Shown one piece after another: positions 1 through 10,390 of a DNA stretch of 64,000 bases. Numbering within the stretch: the first letter of the stretch is position 1; the number at the start of each line of letters is the position of its first letter. Location: the NCBI GenBank assembly GCA_014706295.1, contig JACSVZ010000011.1, positions 13,585,329-13,649,328 on the forward strand, given 5' to 3'. The notes below the pieces were generated by a model. It saw only the letters and a program-made list of their open reading frames with translations. It was not told the origin of the DNA and ran no database searches. A program made the translations under genes and the position numbers. The stretch comes from Lycocorax pyrrhopterus obiensis. Lineage: Eukaryota; Chordata; Aves; Passeriformes; Paradisaeidae.

Positions 1-2
1 AG

Positions 3-179
3 GAACAGCTCGACCAGATCAGCGCCAATGGCAAGCCGGCACTGGTAACACATCCACCTGAGCTCTTGGAGAGGCTGGGTAGGAACCAGGCTGGGAAGCC
101 AGAAGGCTCCACCAGCTATGTCTGGAATGTGACACTGAAGATGATCCTGGGGGATAAGGTGGTGGCAATAAAGCTATAG
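3..179 (+). CDS. Unidentified open frame running in from the left edge (possible 3' coding end)
   Basis: An open frame enters from the window edge and runs 58 codons to a TAG at 177-179. The translation is ordinary in composition (it ends ...ILGDKVVAIKL) and I do not recognise the family. An AATAAA overlaps the last codons (about 169-174), which could be a poly(A) signal or chance. No splice acceptor is visible because the frame starts outside the window. It could equally be a random open frame in what may be HSD11B2 intron 1. Low confidence. Confidence 0.2.
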   Translation, partial: EQLDQISANGKPALVTHPPELLERLGRNQAGKPEGSTSYVWNVTLKMILGDKVVAIKL

Positions 180-1503
180 CTGGGGCACCTGCTGGTGGGC
201 ACGTCTGGTCTGCAAATGGGCTCTCCAGGGACTCCCAGCAGGAGGGAGAACCACCAGCCAAACCCCATTTCCATCCCTCCTGTGTGCTAACAAGCAAGGA
301 GAGGCATCAGGTCATGCCTAAGGTCTGCTACAGGCAGGGCTAGTCCATCCACAGGCAGCTGAAGAGAAGACCAGCTCTTCTACGTGGACCACCATGAGCC
401 ATCACCACCCAGGGACAGTATTGGCATTGCAACCATTCCTGTTGTTGCCATGTTCCTGCTATATGTTGAGGAGTGCCTATCTTGCTGCACGCCTCTATCA
501 GGACATCTCCAGGAAGGTGTTTCTAGACAGGGCAGCAAAGCACCACAGCCATGGCATGACCAGGAGAACCTCTAGCCATGTGGTGGGACAGGTCAACTAT
601 GGGAGAGGCCCTGAAGTATCACCCAGATAGCACTGTGGGCAAGTCACAGGTGATGCCAGCAGGGACAAAGCCATGCTGGGACAGTGCTGACCAAGCAACA
701 GCTTCAGAGCAAGCCCAGCAAGCTGTTAAGCATCTCAGAGATTGCAGCACCACAATAAGGCTATGGCAGTTCCAATGGCGCTCTACCAGTTCAGGGATAT
801 TTTGGTGATGAGATTCTACTTTGCTTGTAAGGTGCCATCTCATCACTCTTCTTGTCACAGGAGTAAACTTCCACCACATGCCACAATCCCAAGCAAGCAG
901 AAAAGGTGGTGCAAGCCCTGCCCATTCCCACATCATGATGGTCTCTACAGCTGCACCAACTATTTTCTTTTGCAGCTTCCAGATCCATGTGAAGCTGGGG
1001 ACTTTTTTTTTAGAAACAGAGCAAAACACTTGAGCAAACACCAGCTGAGCTTCTGCCAAGACAGCTTTTGAAATACACTGAGCTGTTTAAGCCCCTGGGC
1101 TCAGAGCTGTGCCTCATGACGACCTCAAGCCACACCAGCCCTTTCCATACACAGTTCAAGTTGTTCCCTCCTCACTCTTCACCTGCAGCTCTCACCAGCT
1201 CTTCAGAGTAAGAGTTTGAGTATCGTAAGACTACTTTGGTGCATTTTCCCCAACATACATGAAGGTGGCCCTCCAGGTTGATGTGCTTGGACATAGTTGT
1301 GCTGACCCAGGCAATGCCAGGGCAGCACCCACACACGCCCTTCAGCTTAGGCAGAGCCCAGCACAACAGCTGAAAGAGGGGGACAGAATTCATCCTGGGA
1401 TGGCTGCACACCCCAGGTTGGAGCTTATCCCCACCTGGTAACCAGGACCCTAGAGAGGAACAAACATTGGTCAGAGTGGGTACTCATAGCAGGGTGAGGC
1501 CCT

Positions 1504-1680
1504 GGTAACCCAGAGAAGCTGTGGCTGCCCCGTCCCTGGAAGTGTTCAAGGCCAGGTTGGATGTGGCTTGGAGCAACCTGGTCTAGTAGAATGTGTTCAT
1601 GCCCAAGGCAGGGGGGTTGGAACAAGATGGTCTTTAAAGTGTTTTCCAACCCAAACCATTCAGAGCTTCTATGATTCTGA
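1504..1680 (+). repeat. CR1 LINE 3'-end fragment
   Basis: The sequence matches the avian CR1 3' region in sense orientation: 'cctggaagtgttcaagg', 'gagcaacctggtctagt', then 'ttccaacccaaaccatt' and a terminal 'tctatgattctga'. The body is diverged, so this is an old insertion. Confidence 0.85.
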
Positions 1681-2180
1681 GAGGCCAGACATTCAAAGTT
1701 GCCACAGAAGATATCAAGGCAGGTATCTGAGCTTTCCAGCCCATCCCTTCTCTCCGTTCCCACGTGCCTGGGAGTTACTCGCCATCTGGCTCCACAGGGT
1801 CAACCACCCAGCAAGAGGAAGCCCCACCGCAAAGCCTGTAAAGCCAAAAACTGCTTTTCAAGATTACAGCCTTAGAGCCAGCAAATCCCGGACAGCGCCA
1901 TGTGTGACAGGGAAGCCAGCTCCCTAGGGAAGCTGATAAAGCTCAGGGGCTGGCAGCTCTCCAGGGGAGAAGGAAGCATAAGTGATACATTGTTCATGCA
2001 AGCACATACAAGCTGAGACAGAAGAGCAGGAGATGGTGAAGGGGAGCAGGGAAGGAGGTAACAGACACATAGTGGGGAGGTTAAAAATAAAAGGTCCTAA
2101 ACTATATCTGTAGCAACACACTGACAGTATGAGGGCAATTTTTCCACCTCATCATAGAAAATTTGGGCATTTTACACCTT

Positions 2181-2303
2181 GTCATAGAACAATTTAGGTT
2201 GGAAGGGACCTTAAAGGTTTTCCAGTTCCAACTCCCCTACCATGGGCAGGGACAGCTTCCACTAGTCCAGATTGCTCCAAGCCCCATCCAGCCTGGCCTT
2301 GGA
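2181..2303 (-). repeat. CR1 LINE 3'-end fragment
   Basis: This is the reverse complement of the CR1 tail: 'catagaacaatttaggttgg', 'aagggaccttaaagg', then 'catgggcagggacagcttcc' and 'gccccatccagcctggcctt'. Diverged and truncated. Confidence 0.85.
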
Positions 2304-3373
2304 GGCTCCACAGCAGTATTTCAGGTCTGAGATGACAGGAGGCACATCAGGAGGTAACGAAGTGTAAAAGCTCTGCAGCCTTTCCTCCTGGGAAAAAAAA
2401 CTCTTCCAGCTGGAGTTTTAGACCAGCACTGAAAGAAGGCTATAGGGAGAAGGCAAATGCCTGCCCAGATTTGGTGGAAACACCTTGAAGAGCCCCCTCA
2501 AACAAAACCCTCTCTGGGCAAGTCCACCAACCCTGTGCTGTGCTCCCACTAGTAAAAGCAGCAACCAGCTCTTCTGTAACCAGATCCTGGCTTGAGGGGA
2601 GCTAGACTCAACAGTGGGTAACCCAATCCCAGACCTCATTAAAAATGTGCTGCTCATTGGACTAGGAGGGCAGCAACTGCCTACACTTCTCTCCTTCCGA
2701 AAGCATCCGTTCCCATCTGACCAATCTCATTTCGGCAGGGAAGTCTTTGCTTTGTTGCTCTCATGGTCCCCGCATAACCCCGAGGCTAATCAAGCCAGCT
2801 TGGGTTTCTCTACCAACTCCAGTCTCCCCACAGTATGAAACCTCAATGCGTTTTTCCTCCTAATTAGCTGTGCTCATCATTTTTGGTTAAACGGTGCTAA
2901 AAACTCCCACCTCAACAGGTCTGTGTCATTAGTAGGCTTCAAAAGTGCTTATTTTATAGATAAGTGAGAAAAAGCCGAGCGTATCTATCCACATGCCTGT
3001 GGTGAGCAGGGGTAGGTGTCTATTTCTGAAGAAACCTCACGTGGGAAAGAAGAATCCTAAATCCATGGAGGGCTGCTGACAAAGCCGGGGGAGAGCTTCA
3101 AGCCCTGCAGATAGAGGCAAGAAAAAGCAGCTTTCCTGCTCTGTTCCCAAAAGCCAGCAGCAAACCCCTATAACTAGAGTTAAATTGTTGCATTTTTTTT
3201 TCTTCAGGTATAGCAGGATTGGCTTGTACACCAGGGCTGGAAATTTGAGTGTTTGATTTTGGTCCTATCCCACCCCTCAGCTTGGAGGCAGCAGCTGCCT
3301 CTGCTGTTAATTTTAATAGATTCTGGAAAAATCAGAGCAATTTCAGGGACTAAGCTGATTTTCAGCCTTCACT

Positions 3374-3445
3374 TATAGAATCACAGAATGGTTTGGTTTG
3401 GCAGGGACCTGAAAGATCACCTAGTTCCAACCCCCTGCACTTAGG
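3374..3445 (-). repeat. Short CR1 LINE 3'-end fragment
   Basis: The sequence 'tatagaatcacagaatggtt' followed by 'cagggacctgaaagatcacc' and 'agttccaaccccctgcac' is the reverse complement of the CR1 tail. Only about 70 bp remain. Confidence 0.8.
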
Positions 3446-6400
3446 CTGGGAAAAGATCCCAGGTACCTCTGAGCTGGATACCTGGGTCGAGAAGCAGAGT
3501 GGAAAGTCACCTATGGAGAGCTGCAGCACCTTTGCATGAAGCATTTTCTCATGGCAAGGCTGCTGGCAGGCTCAGCACCAAACACGGGCTTTGAGCGTGC
3601 CGTGCAGGTGCTCCAGCCACACTGTGGTGCAGAGGTGCCCATCCAGAGCCAGCCCTGAAGCCTTGACCGTGACATTTCTCAGTCACCTTGTTTAGCTGGA
3701 AAATAGATCTAAGATAACATCAAAGTCCAGATGGGAGCAGTGCTGCTTTTTACCACAGAAAGTGATTTACCTTTGTGGCAGAAAAGCAAGAGTCCCAACA
3801 TCTGGATTGAATCACTCTGTCCTGCTGCAGCCAGCAGATGCTTCAACATCTATGGAGTCCATGGGAAACACTGAAGCGCTGCAAAGTTGTAAAGCCTCTG
3901 TTAACCTTGAATGTGATCTGAAGCTCCTGACCCATTTCAAGATTGTTAATGGGGCATGCAATTGTAACAAAGAGCACTTCACCAGGAAAACCACACTTCC
4001 CCTGCAGCCAGGAAGGAGAAGAGAGGAGGACAGGGCAGGTTTGTGTCTGGGGCAGCCTGACCTACAAATCAATTTTGTGCACAGAGATGATTTGTTGAAG
4101 CCAGACCAATCTGCAGGTGCTCATGGCTTCATAGGCTGCACCAAGTGAGAGTAAGGATACAAGAGACCCCAAAACTACCTCTCTCAGGCAGCCATCCTGA
4201 CTGTTTGGGGTTATTGGAGAGCTAATTCAGGTACCCACCATCACAGACAGAACAACAATTCACTAGTTTCAACTTTTCATCCAAGCTGAAGCATATGAAC
4301 CAATACCTTGTAGCACAACTCCTGTCTTCCTCTGCTCTGGCAAAGCCCTGCACACAGGCAGACTCTATGGGCTGGTTTGCATTCAGTGCTTTCCAAGGAT
4401 CTGCAGTAAATCGGGCAAATTGGCTACTGTCCAAAGAACCACCCCACACAGTCACACATGGCAGAGCTACACAACAGCAAGAGGCTCGCACTTCTCCTGC
4501 TGCTCATTGGAGCCCTGGTATGCTCCTGCCATCCCTCCACCCACCTCCAGGCACCCACTTGTGTTGTATGGTATGAATGGACTCACTGAATTCCACAGGC
4601 ATCTGCTAAGACCATGGGGACCAAAGGATGGTCTAGATTCATATCTAAACTGACCCAGTCAAAGCCCAACCTTGCACAAAGCACTGCCAGCCTGAGTCTG
4701 GAGAGGCCAAGAAATGGCAGCTCATCACCTCCCTCCAAGACTGCTCTCGCAGACCATCACCCCTGCCCAGGCTTCAGGGGCTGGACTGCTTTTTGTACCA
4801 ATTCCTGATGGGAAGGAGTATGAGATATAACACCCCTCCTCTTCACTCACCCAGCTCTGAGGAGTCCAGTGGCCCTAAGAACACCCAGCAGTGCCATTTC
4901 CCATTTGGAAAGGGGGATGCACACACAAACCAGCTATTTGATGTTCAGAGCAAGCAGCTCCCAGTGAGCCACTGACACCACTGGCCCACAGGTGCCAACC
5001 AGCAGCACCAGCACCCTGGAATGCCCTGTCACGCACCCTGGTGAAGGTGAGGGATGCTGGGTATTGGCTGCCCTGCACCTTCCCAGTGCTGGATCAGGCT
5101 CTGGTCAGGCAGCTGCCCATACAACCCTGCCCACACCACAGGCATGTTGGGGTACCTCTGGTTTTCCAAGTTTGGCCAAAGCCTGTGCCAGGCGTGGGTT
5201 CATCTTCAAGGCAAGGGTGGGCTCAAAGCAAACCAAGGGAGGCATGGAGATAGCTGCTGTCTCCCTCCCAGCCCGGGCCAAGCAACTGGTCTCCACTCCC
5301 CTCCTCATCCCCACCATCCTCCGGGGGCTGACCTCTCCCAGCCCTGGCTGCACAGGAGGGCATTCTCCTCCTCCCTGAAAACAGCTGTGACATCCCCGAG
5401 GAAGACAGGGATAACGCTTTCCTCACTTTCTGCCCCCAGCCAGGCTGCATCCACTGGAACCATGCTCCTGGAGAAGCTGGACCATTGGGATGCAGAAAAA
5501 AAGCCCCAAGGTCACAGCCCCAGACAAACACAGCACTGCAGGGACTAAGCAACCACTGACTTTGCTAGCCCAGGGATTCATCATGGGAAAGCACAGCATT
5601 CCTTGCTCCCCTCTAGCAGCAGGCAGCTTGCCCATCCCTGCTCCAGCCAAACCCCAGTCCCACGTGCAACAGCCGAAATGCAAACCTGCAACAGATGGGA
5701 AACGCCACAACTTTCCAGTCCCTGCTGCTACACAGGGTCAGCAGCTTTTGCTCTGCAGCAGCTCTACCAGCTGCTCTGCTATTTTCCCACTGAGCTGCAC
5801 AGTTAGTTTTCCTTCAATCCTTCCCATTACTAAGTTTTATTTAGCCAGAGATGTCCAGACCAGCACATGGGGGCTGGAGCATCACATGCAGAGCTCAACT
5901 TAGGGTTGTTCCCAGGGAGAGTGGGCAGCTTGGAAGAGCTGAAACTCATCACCAGGGAGATAGAACAGCACTGCAGCCATCTTTCCTTGCCCCAGATAAG
6001 CATCACTGAACCTGCTGCAGGATTAAGACAGCGGCCAAGATGTGTATACAAGGAAATGATGCCCAAAGATTTTCAGGCTGAGACCTGCACTGCTCCACAG
6101 AGACAGGACTTTGTGCCATTTCTCAGTTGGATCTGGCAAGATCCAGCACAACACACAGTGTGGCAGAAGCCTGTCTCCGCCTCACACACCTTCACTAGGC
6201 CCAGCATCCCCAGGCATCCAAGAGCATGCTGCTTGCTCTGCTGGCTTTGCTTCCCATTGGCAAGAGGAGGAAGATCAGGCTGCATTTCTCCCAGAGCTGA
6301 TCCTTCCCGGCTGCTCCCACAGGAGACACCAGCAGCTGCTCAATACCTAGTTGCCCTGGAATTAATCCGTAAAAGAATCAGGCTAATTACTATGCAAATA

Positions 6401-7842
6401 CTCAAGTGAGGGATGCCATCCCCAGCAGAACAGCCCTCGCATCTGCCCCTTGGCAGGCACTTGCTGGAGCAGCAGTACGGAACGCCAATCCCGCACCGCG
6501 GGCTGCACCTCGAACCTGTAAAACCACAAAGTATTTACAGCCAAGAGCAAACACATCAGAGCTGCAGAGGTGCCACCTCAACGCACTGGGGCAAGAACAC
6601 CTTGTTCCAGTCACTGACTCACTAATTATACAGGCAATGCCAGAGAGCCAGGGCTGCCAGAGCTGGTGTGCCACAGGGCACCTGTGAGCGCATGGCTGTC
6701 AGACATGTCCTTCCCAGGCCGCCCTGCCCTGCTGCAGCTTTGACCTTCACTCATTTGAATCATTCATTCATCCGCTGCCTTGCTCCTCTGATCTTCCTCC
6801 TCCAAAGAGGATTCTCTGCACTTCCCACTGGTGCCACAGACCCTCTGGAAGGGGGACCCAGGTCTTGCCCCTAATTTTCAAACTGCCTTCTCCAACTTCA
6901 GAGCCTCCAAGCCCAGCCCAGACATTCTCACCAGGATGCAAGCTCCTGTCCTTGGGAGCACTGCCAAGGTCATGCCCACAAGTTTCCCTCCCCTCTGCAT
7001 CCATGCAGAGCCAGCAACACCTTCCAGGCACACCTGGAGCAAAAACCACCCCAGTTCCAGCACTTCCTCCTCACCTCTCCACTACCATTGCCTCACAGTA
7101 AAGCACTGCTGAGCCTGGCTCTCATCCTCCAGTTCCACTGCCACGAGGAAGGAGTGAGAAAACCATGTATATACCAAGATATTCTAAAGAACTTCAGCCA
7201 CCAAGCCAGAGCTGTGCAAAACTTGGGAGCACAGCACATTCCCTGAGGAGCAGCCTTCCCCACGGAAGAGCTCTGGGCCAGGCAGCCCAAAGAGGAGGCA
7301 GGCAGCAGCTGGGCAGCATTTCCCAAGGATACGCACACAGTGGAGGACCTTGTCACCAGCAGCTCCCTGGATGGAGCGCTGGATGAAGCAGTGATGCTCA
7401 GCGCTGGGTAGGCAGCTCTGTTGTAGCCTCTAGAGATACTACGAGAACCTTTCCAAGAATAAGTACGGCTCCAGAGGGGAGGAAGGGAAGGGGAGAAGAG
7501 AAGAGGGAAGCTCTTAGGCCAGCCAACGGGGTCCCAAGCCAGCGCTCTGGCTCTGTCCCATCTTATCTCGGCACTTCCAGAGGAAGCAGCTCTCGGCATC
7601 GTGCTGCAACTAGTGGTCAACACTCGAGGGGGCATTGCAACTCCCTGCTTCGGGGGGCAGATACAGCCTGGCCGGTTCTGCTTGGACGTGGAAGAGGATG
7701 AGGGATGCGCTGGCAGCGGTGGTTGGTCCCCAGCGGGACCCCGCTGACAGCAGCGTCCCGGTGCCGGCGGGACGCCCCACTCCGCTCCCCGCCGAGCCCA
7801 GGCGGTGCCGTCGGGGCGTCGAGGCCGTGTCCCCGCACTCAC

Positions 7843-8137
7843 CTGTGACAAGGACGGCTCTGCCCGCCACCGGCAGCAGCCCGCGGGGCGCCGCCCGCCA
7901 CAGCAGCAGCCCGGCGGCGGCGGCGGCCAGGGCCAGCCCCAGGGGCAGCGGCAGCCAGGCGCGGCACAGGCTCTGCAGCGCGGCCAGCAGCGCCAGCGGC
8001 AGCACCAGCCCCCGGCCCAGCGGCGGCCCCAGCCCCCGGCCCGGCCCCGGCGCCCGCCGCGCCGCCCGCAGCGCCAGGCTGCCGGCCAGCGCCGCCCACA
8101 GCGCGCCGTGCGCCCAGCGCTCCAGCCCCGGCTCCAT
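7843..8137 (-). CDS. HSD11B2: 11-beta-hydroxysteroid dehydrogenase type 2, first coding exon only
   Basis: HSD11B2 is an NAD-dependent short-chain dehydrogenase of the endoplasmic reticulum that oxidises cortisol or corticosterone to inactive 11-keto steroids, protecting mineralocorticoid receptors. This exon encodes 98 residues plus one base. It has the hallmarks of the family N-terminus: three hydrophobic segments for ER anchoring, an LALLAAL..LC stretch, and LLPVAGRAVLVTG at the end, which is the first beta-strand and opening TG of the NAD-binding TGxxxGxG motif. The motif is cut by the exon end, as in mammalian HSD11B2. The donor is ACAG|GTGAGTG, phase 1. I chose the ATG at 8137 because it aligns with the family start and lies 65 bp below a TATA box; an in-frame upstream extension through the repeat array is not credible. 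Exons 2-5 were not found between 1 and 7842, so the gene is partial here. RDH or BDH relatives are less likely. Confidence 0.8.
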
Positions 8138-8201
8138 CCCGGTCCCGATCCCGGGCCCGGCACGGCCCCGCCGCTGCCACTCGCCCGCCCCGCCGCGCCC
8201 G

Positions 8202-8207
8202 TTTATA
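8202..8207 (-). promoter_or_regulatory. HSD11B2: TATA box of HSD11B2
   Basis: TATAAA on the minus strand (TTTATA on plus), 65 bp upstream of the chosen ATG at 8137 and next to tandem GC boxes at 8221-8240. This predicts a start site near 8175 and a 5' UTR of about 40 nt. Confidence 0.6.
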
Positions 8208-8344
8208 CCCGCCCGGCGGGGGAGCGGGGCGGGGCGGGACCGGCTGCCGCCAATGGGAGCCGGGCGGGACGGGAGCGCCGGGCACCGGGAGCCGCGGGCA
8301 CCGGCACCGACATCGACACCGGCGGCCGGGGAGGAGGGAAGGCG

Positions 8345-9605
8345 GAGCACCTTGGTACCCACAGCTCGGCACGGCTCGGCTCGGCTCGGCTCGGCTTGGC
8401 GCCGTACTGCGCGGCACGGCTCGGGACTTCGTGCTGCCTGGGTAGGCACGGCTCGGCTCGGCTCTGCTCGGCTCGGCTCGGCTCGGCTCGGCTCGGCACG
8501 GTTTGGCTTGGCTCAGTCCTGCTCAGGATATTGTGCTGCCTAGGTAGGCTCATTCAGTGTTGCTTAGTCTGCCATGGCTCAGCTCAGCTCAGCTCAGCTC
8601 AGCTCGGGACATGATGCCACCCAAGTAGACACAGCTCAGCTCAGAACAGCTCAGGACACCATGCCACCCAGACAGCTCAGCTCAGCATGGCTCAGGATGG
8701 CTCAGGATGTGATGCCACCCTGACAGGCACAGCTCAGCTCAGTGCAGACCAGGACATGATGATGTTGCCAGGCAGTCACAGTTGACTTTGGCTTGGCTTG
8801 GCTTGGCTTGGCTCAGCTGAGCTCAGGACGTTGTGCCACCTCAGTAGGCACGATTCGGCTCAGCTTGGCATGGCTCAGCATGGCTCAGTCTTGCTTAGGA
8901 CATGATGCCACCCAGTTAAGGCACAACTCAGCTTGGCACAACTTGGCTTGGCCCAGCTCAGCTCAGCTGAGCCCTTCTCAGTATATTGTGGCACCTCAGT
9001 AGGCGTGATTCAGCTCGGCACAGCTCAGCTCGGCTCAGCTTGGAACATTGTGCCACCTAGATAGGTGCAATTAATCTCAGCTCAGCTTGGTTCAGCACAG
9101 CTCAGGACAGCTCGGGACACCCAGGTAGGCACAGCTCAGTTCAGCTTGGCTTAGCACAGCTTGGGATGTCATGCCACGTACAGGACGGCTCAGCTCATCT
9201 TGGCACAGCTCAGGCCAAGATACCACCTAGGCAGGCACAGCTCAAGTTGACACAGCTTGGCTCGGCTCAGCACGTCTTGAGACATCATGCTACCTAAATA
9301 GGCAAGGCTTAACTCAGCAGTTTGGCATAGCTCAGCATGAGTCAGCTCAGCATGGCTTAGGACATCGTGTCACCTAGGTAGGCACAGCTCAGCTTGACAC
9401 AGCTCAGCTCAGCTCAGCTCAGTGGTTCAACTTGGTTCAGTATGGCTTGAAATGTTGCGGCACCTACGGCACAGCTCAGCTCAGCTTGGTTTGGCACAGC
9501 TTGGGACGTTGTGCCACCTAGGTAAGCACAGTTCAGCTCAGCTTGGTTCAACTCAGCTCAGCTCGGCTCAACTCAGCTCAGCTCGGCTTGGTTTGGCCCA
9601 GCACG
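8345..9605. repeat. Degenerate GGCTC/AGCTC pentamer array with an interspersed 26-bp motif
   Basis: A low-complexity tandem array of 1.26 kb lies directly upstream of the HSD11B2 promoter. Next to the CpG island (about 8370-8510) the units are GGCTC. Further out they become AGCTC or GGCTT. About 17 copies of a second motif, roughly GGACATnrTGCCACCTAGG followed by TAGGCAC, recur every 45-100 bp (for example near 8425, 8525, 8605, 8822, 8895, 9040, 9358 and 9510). Long open frames across the array on both strands are artefacts of the repeat. Confidence 0.9.
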
Positions 9606-10244
9606 GGTTGGCTCAGCACCTGTCCAAGCAGAGCTTCCTGGCAGGAAGTGGCATTGCATCCAGGGTGGCTTAGCAGGAGGGAGGCTGCCCAAGCCAGAGC
9701 CAGTGCCACCAGCACCCATGCCCCGCTGGGACAGGGGGAACACAGGGCATGGCCACCGCCAGGGCCACCCCTTGATCGGGTCTCCCTGCACAGGGTGGTG
9801 CCCTCAGGCCCTGCTGGGGGAGCACTATATGGGCACTGGGCTGCCCGGGTACTGGTGCCTTGGCCAGCCACCAGTTCCTCAGTTCCTCAGTGCCCAGAGC
9901 AGGCAGGTGAGGTGGGAATCTCTCCCAGCTGCTCCTTGTGACTTGGGGCCAAGGAGGGATCCAGGGGGATCCCAAACCATTTCTCAGCACCTGGAGCAGG
10001 CAGCACTTGGCCACTCACCTACCTGGTGTAATTCTGGGGCTGCAGCAGGGTGAACCATGCTGGAAGGTCAGGTCCTGGCTTGCCCCAGCAAAGCCTAGGG
10101 AAGCCCTGCCGTGCAGTGCTGGGTGCCAGGTCCATGCCAACTCCAGTGGCTGCTGGTAGGAGCTCCCTGCACCACCTGGCTGGGGGGCAAAGTCCTCTCC
10201 TTCCCAGGTTAATTACACAGGGTAATTGCTGCCGCTGGGCTCGC
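9606..10244. other. Gap without a recognised gene
   Basis: Unique sequence between the pentamer array and the poly(A) signal of the unidentified minus-strand transcript. I see no splice-bounded coding segment or known repeat. Confidence 0.5.
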
Positions 10245-10250
10245 TTTATT
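10245..10250 (-). terminator. Poly(A) signal of the unidentified minus-strand gene
   Basis: AATAAA on the minus strand (TTTATT on plus), starting 12 nt beyond the TAA at 10262-10264. The close pairing of a stop and a canonical signal is the best evidence that the adjacent reading frame is a real last exon. Confidence 0.5.
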
Positions 10251-10261
10251 AAGCACCTGCT

Positions 10262-10390
10262 TTAATATTTCACCAAGTCTCCGTACTCGGTGATCCTTCG
10301 TGCGTCCCTGCCGTGGGCCTGACTCTCGGCACTCTCCGCGTGGGCTCTCTCGCGTGCCATCATCAACACCGCTCTCCGTTCCCGGCAGAG
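10262..10390 (-). CDS. Candidate terminal coding exon of an unidentified gene
   Basis: The exon has 42 codons plus TAA, phase 0, after the acceptor GGGCCCAG|CTCTGC. The product is strongly charged and helical in character (begins LCRERRAVLMMARERAHAES, ends RRITEYGDLVKY), as in the tail of a coiled-coil or ciliary-type protein, but I cannot name it. The segment is CpG-rich compared with its surroundings, and an AATAAA follows the stop by 12 nt. Upstream coding-like segments on the same strand could be its other exons, and the one at 11786-11980 ends in the matching phase. Confidence 0.45.
   Translation of the reverse strand, partial: LCRERRAVLMMARERAHAESAESQAHGRDARRITEYGDLVKY

Larger units (their letters stand above)
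180..7842. other. Long stretch without an identifiable gene (possible HSD11B2 intron 1)
   Basis: This is unique-looking sequence of moderate GC, broken by CR1 fragments at about 1504-1680, 2181-2303 and 3374-3445. I looked on the minus strand for the remaining HSD11B2 exons: the rest of the TGxxxGxG motif, the NNAG segment and the YxxxK segment. I saw none. The longest plus-strand frame is 180 codons at 5867-6409. It has an ATG but no recognised motif and no clear splice borders, so I do not call it a gene. Confidence 0.6.
7690..8345 (-). promoter_or_regulatory. HSD11B2: CpG island and core promoter region of HSD11B2
   Basis: This block is very GC-rich and dense in CpG, unlike the flanks. 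It covers coding exon 1, its donor and the upstream core promoter. On the minus strand the TATA element lies 65 bp before the ATG. Tandem GGGGCGGGGCGGG GC boxes (8221-8240) sit just upstream of it, as expected for Sp1-type binding. The island ends where the pentamer array begins at about 8345. Confidence 0.7.

Noticed and set aside
7635..8614. Plus-strand open frames of 269-302 codons opposite HSD11B2 and into the repeat
   Set aside because: They are shadows of the GC-rich exon and of the GGCTC array; composition is repetitive (GSARLGSARL) and there is no independent support.
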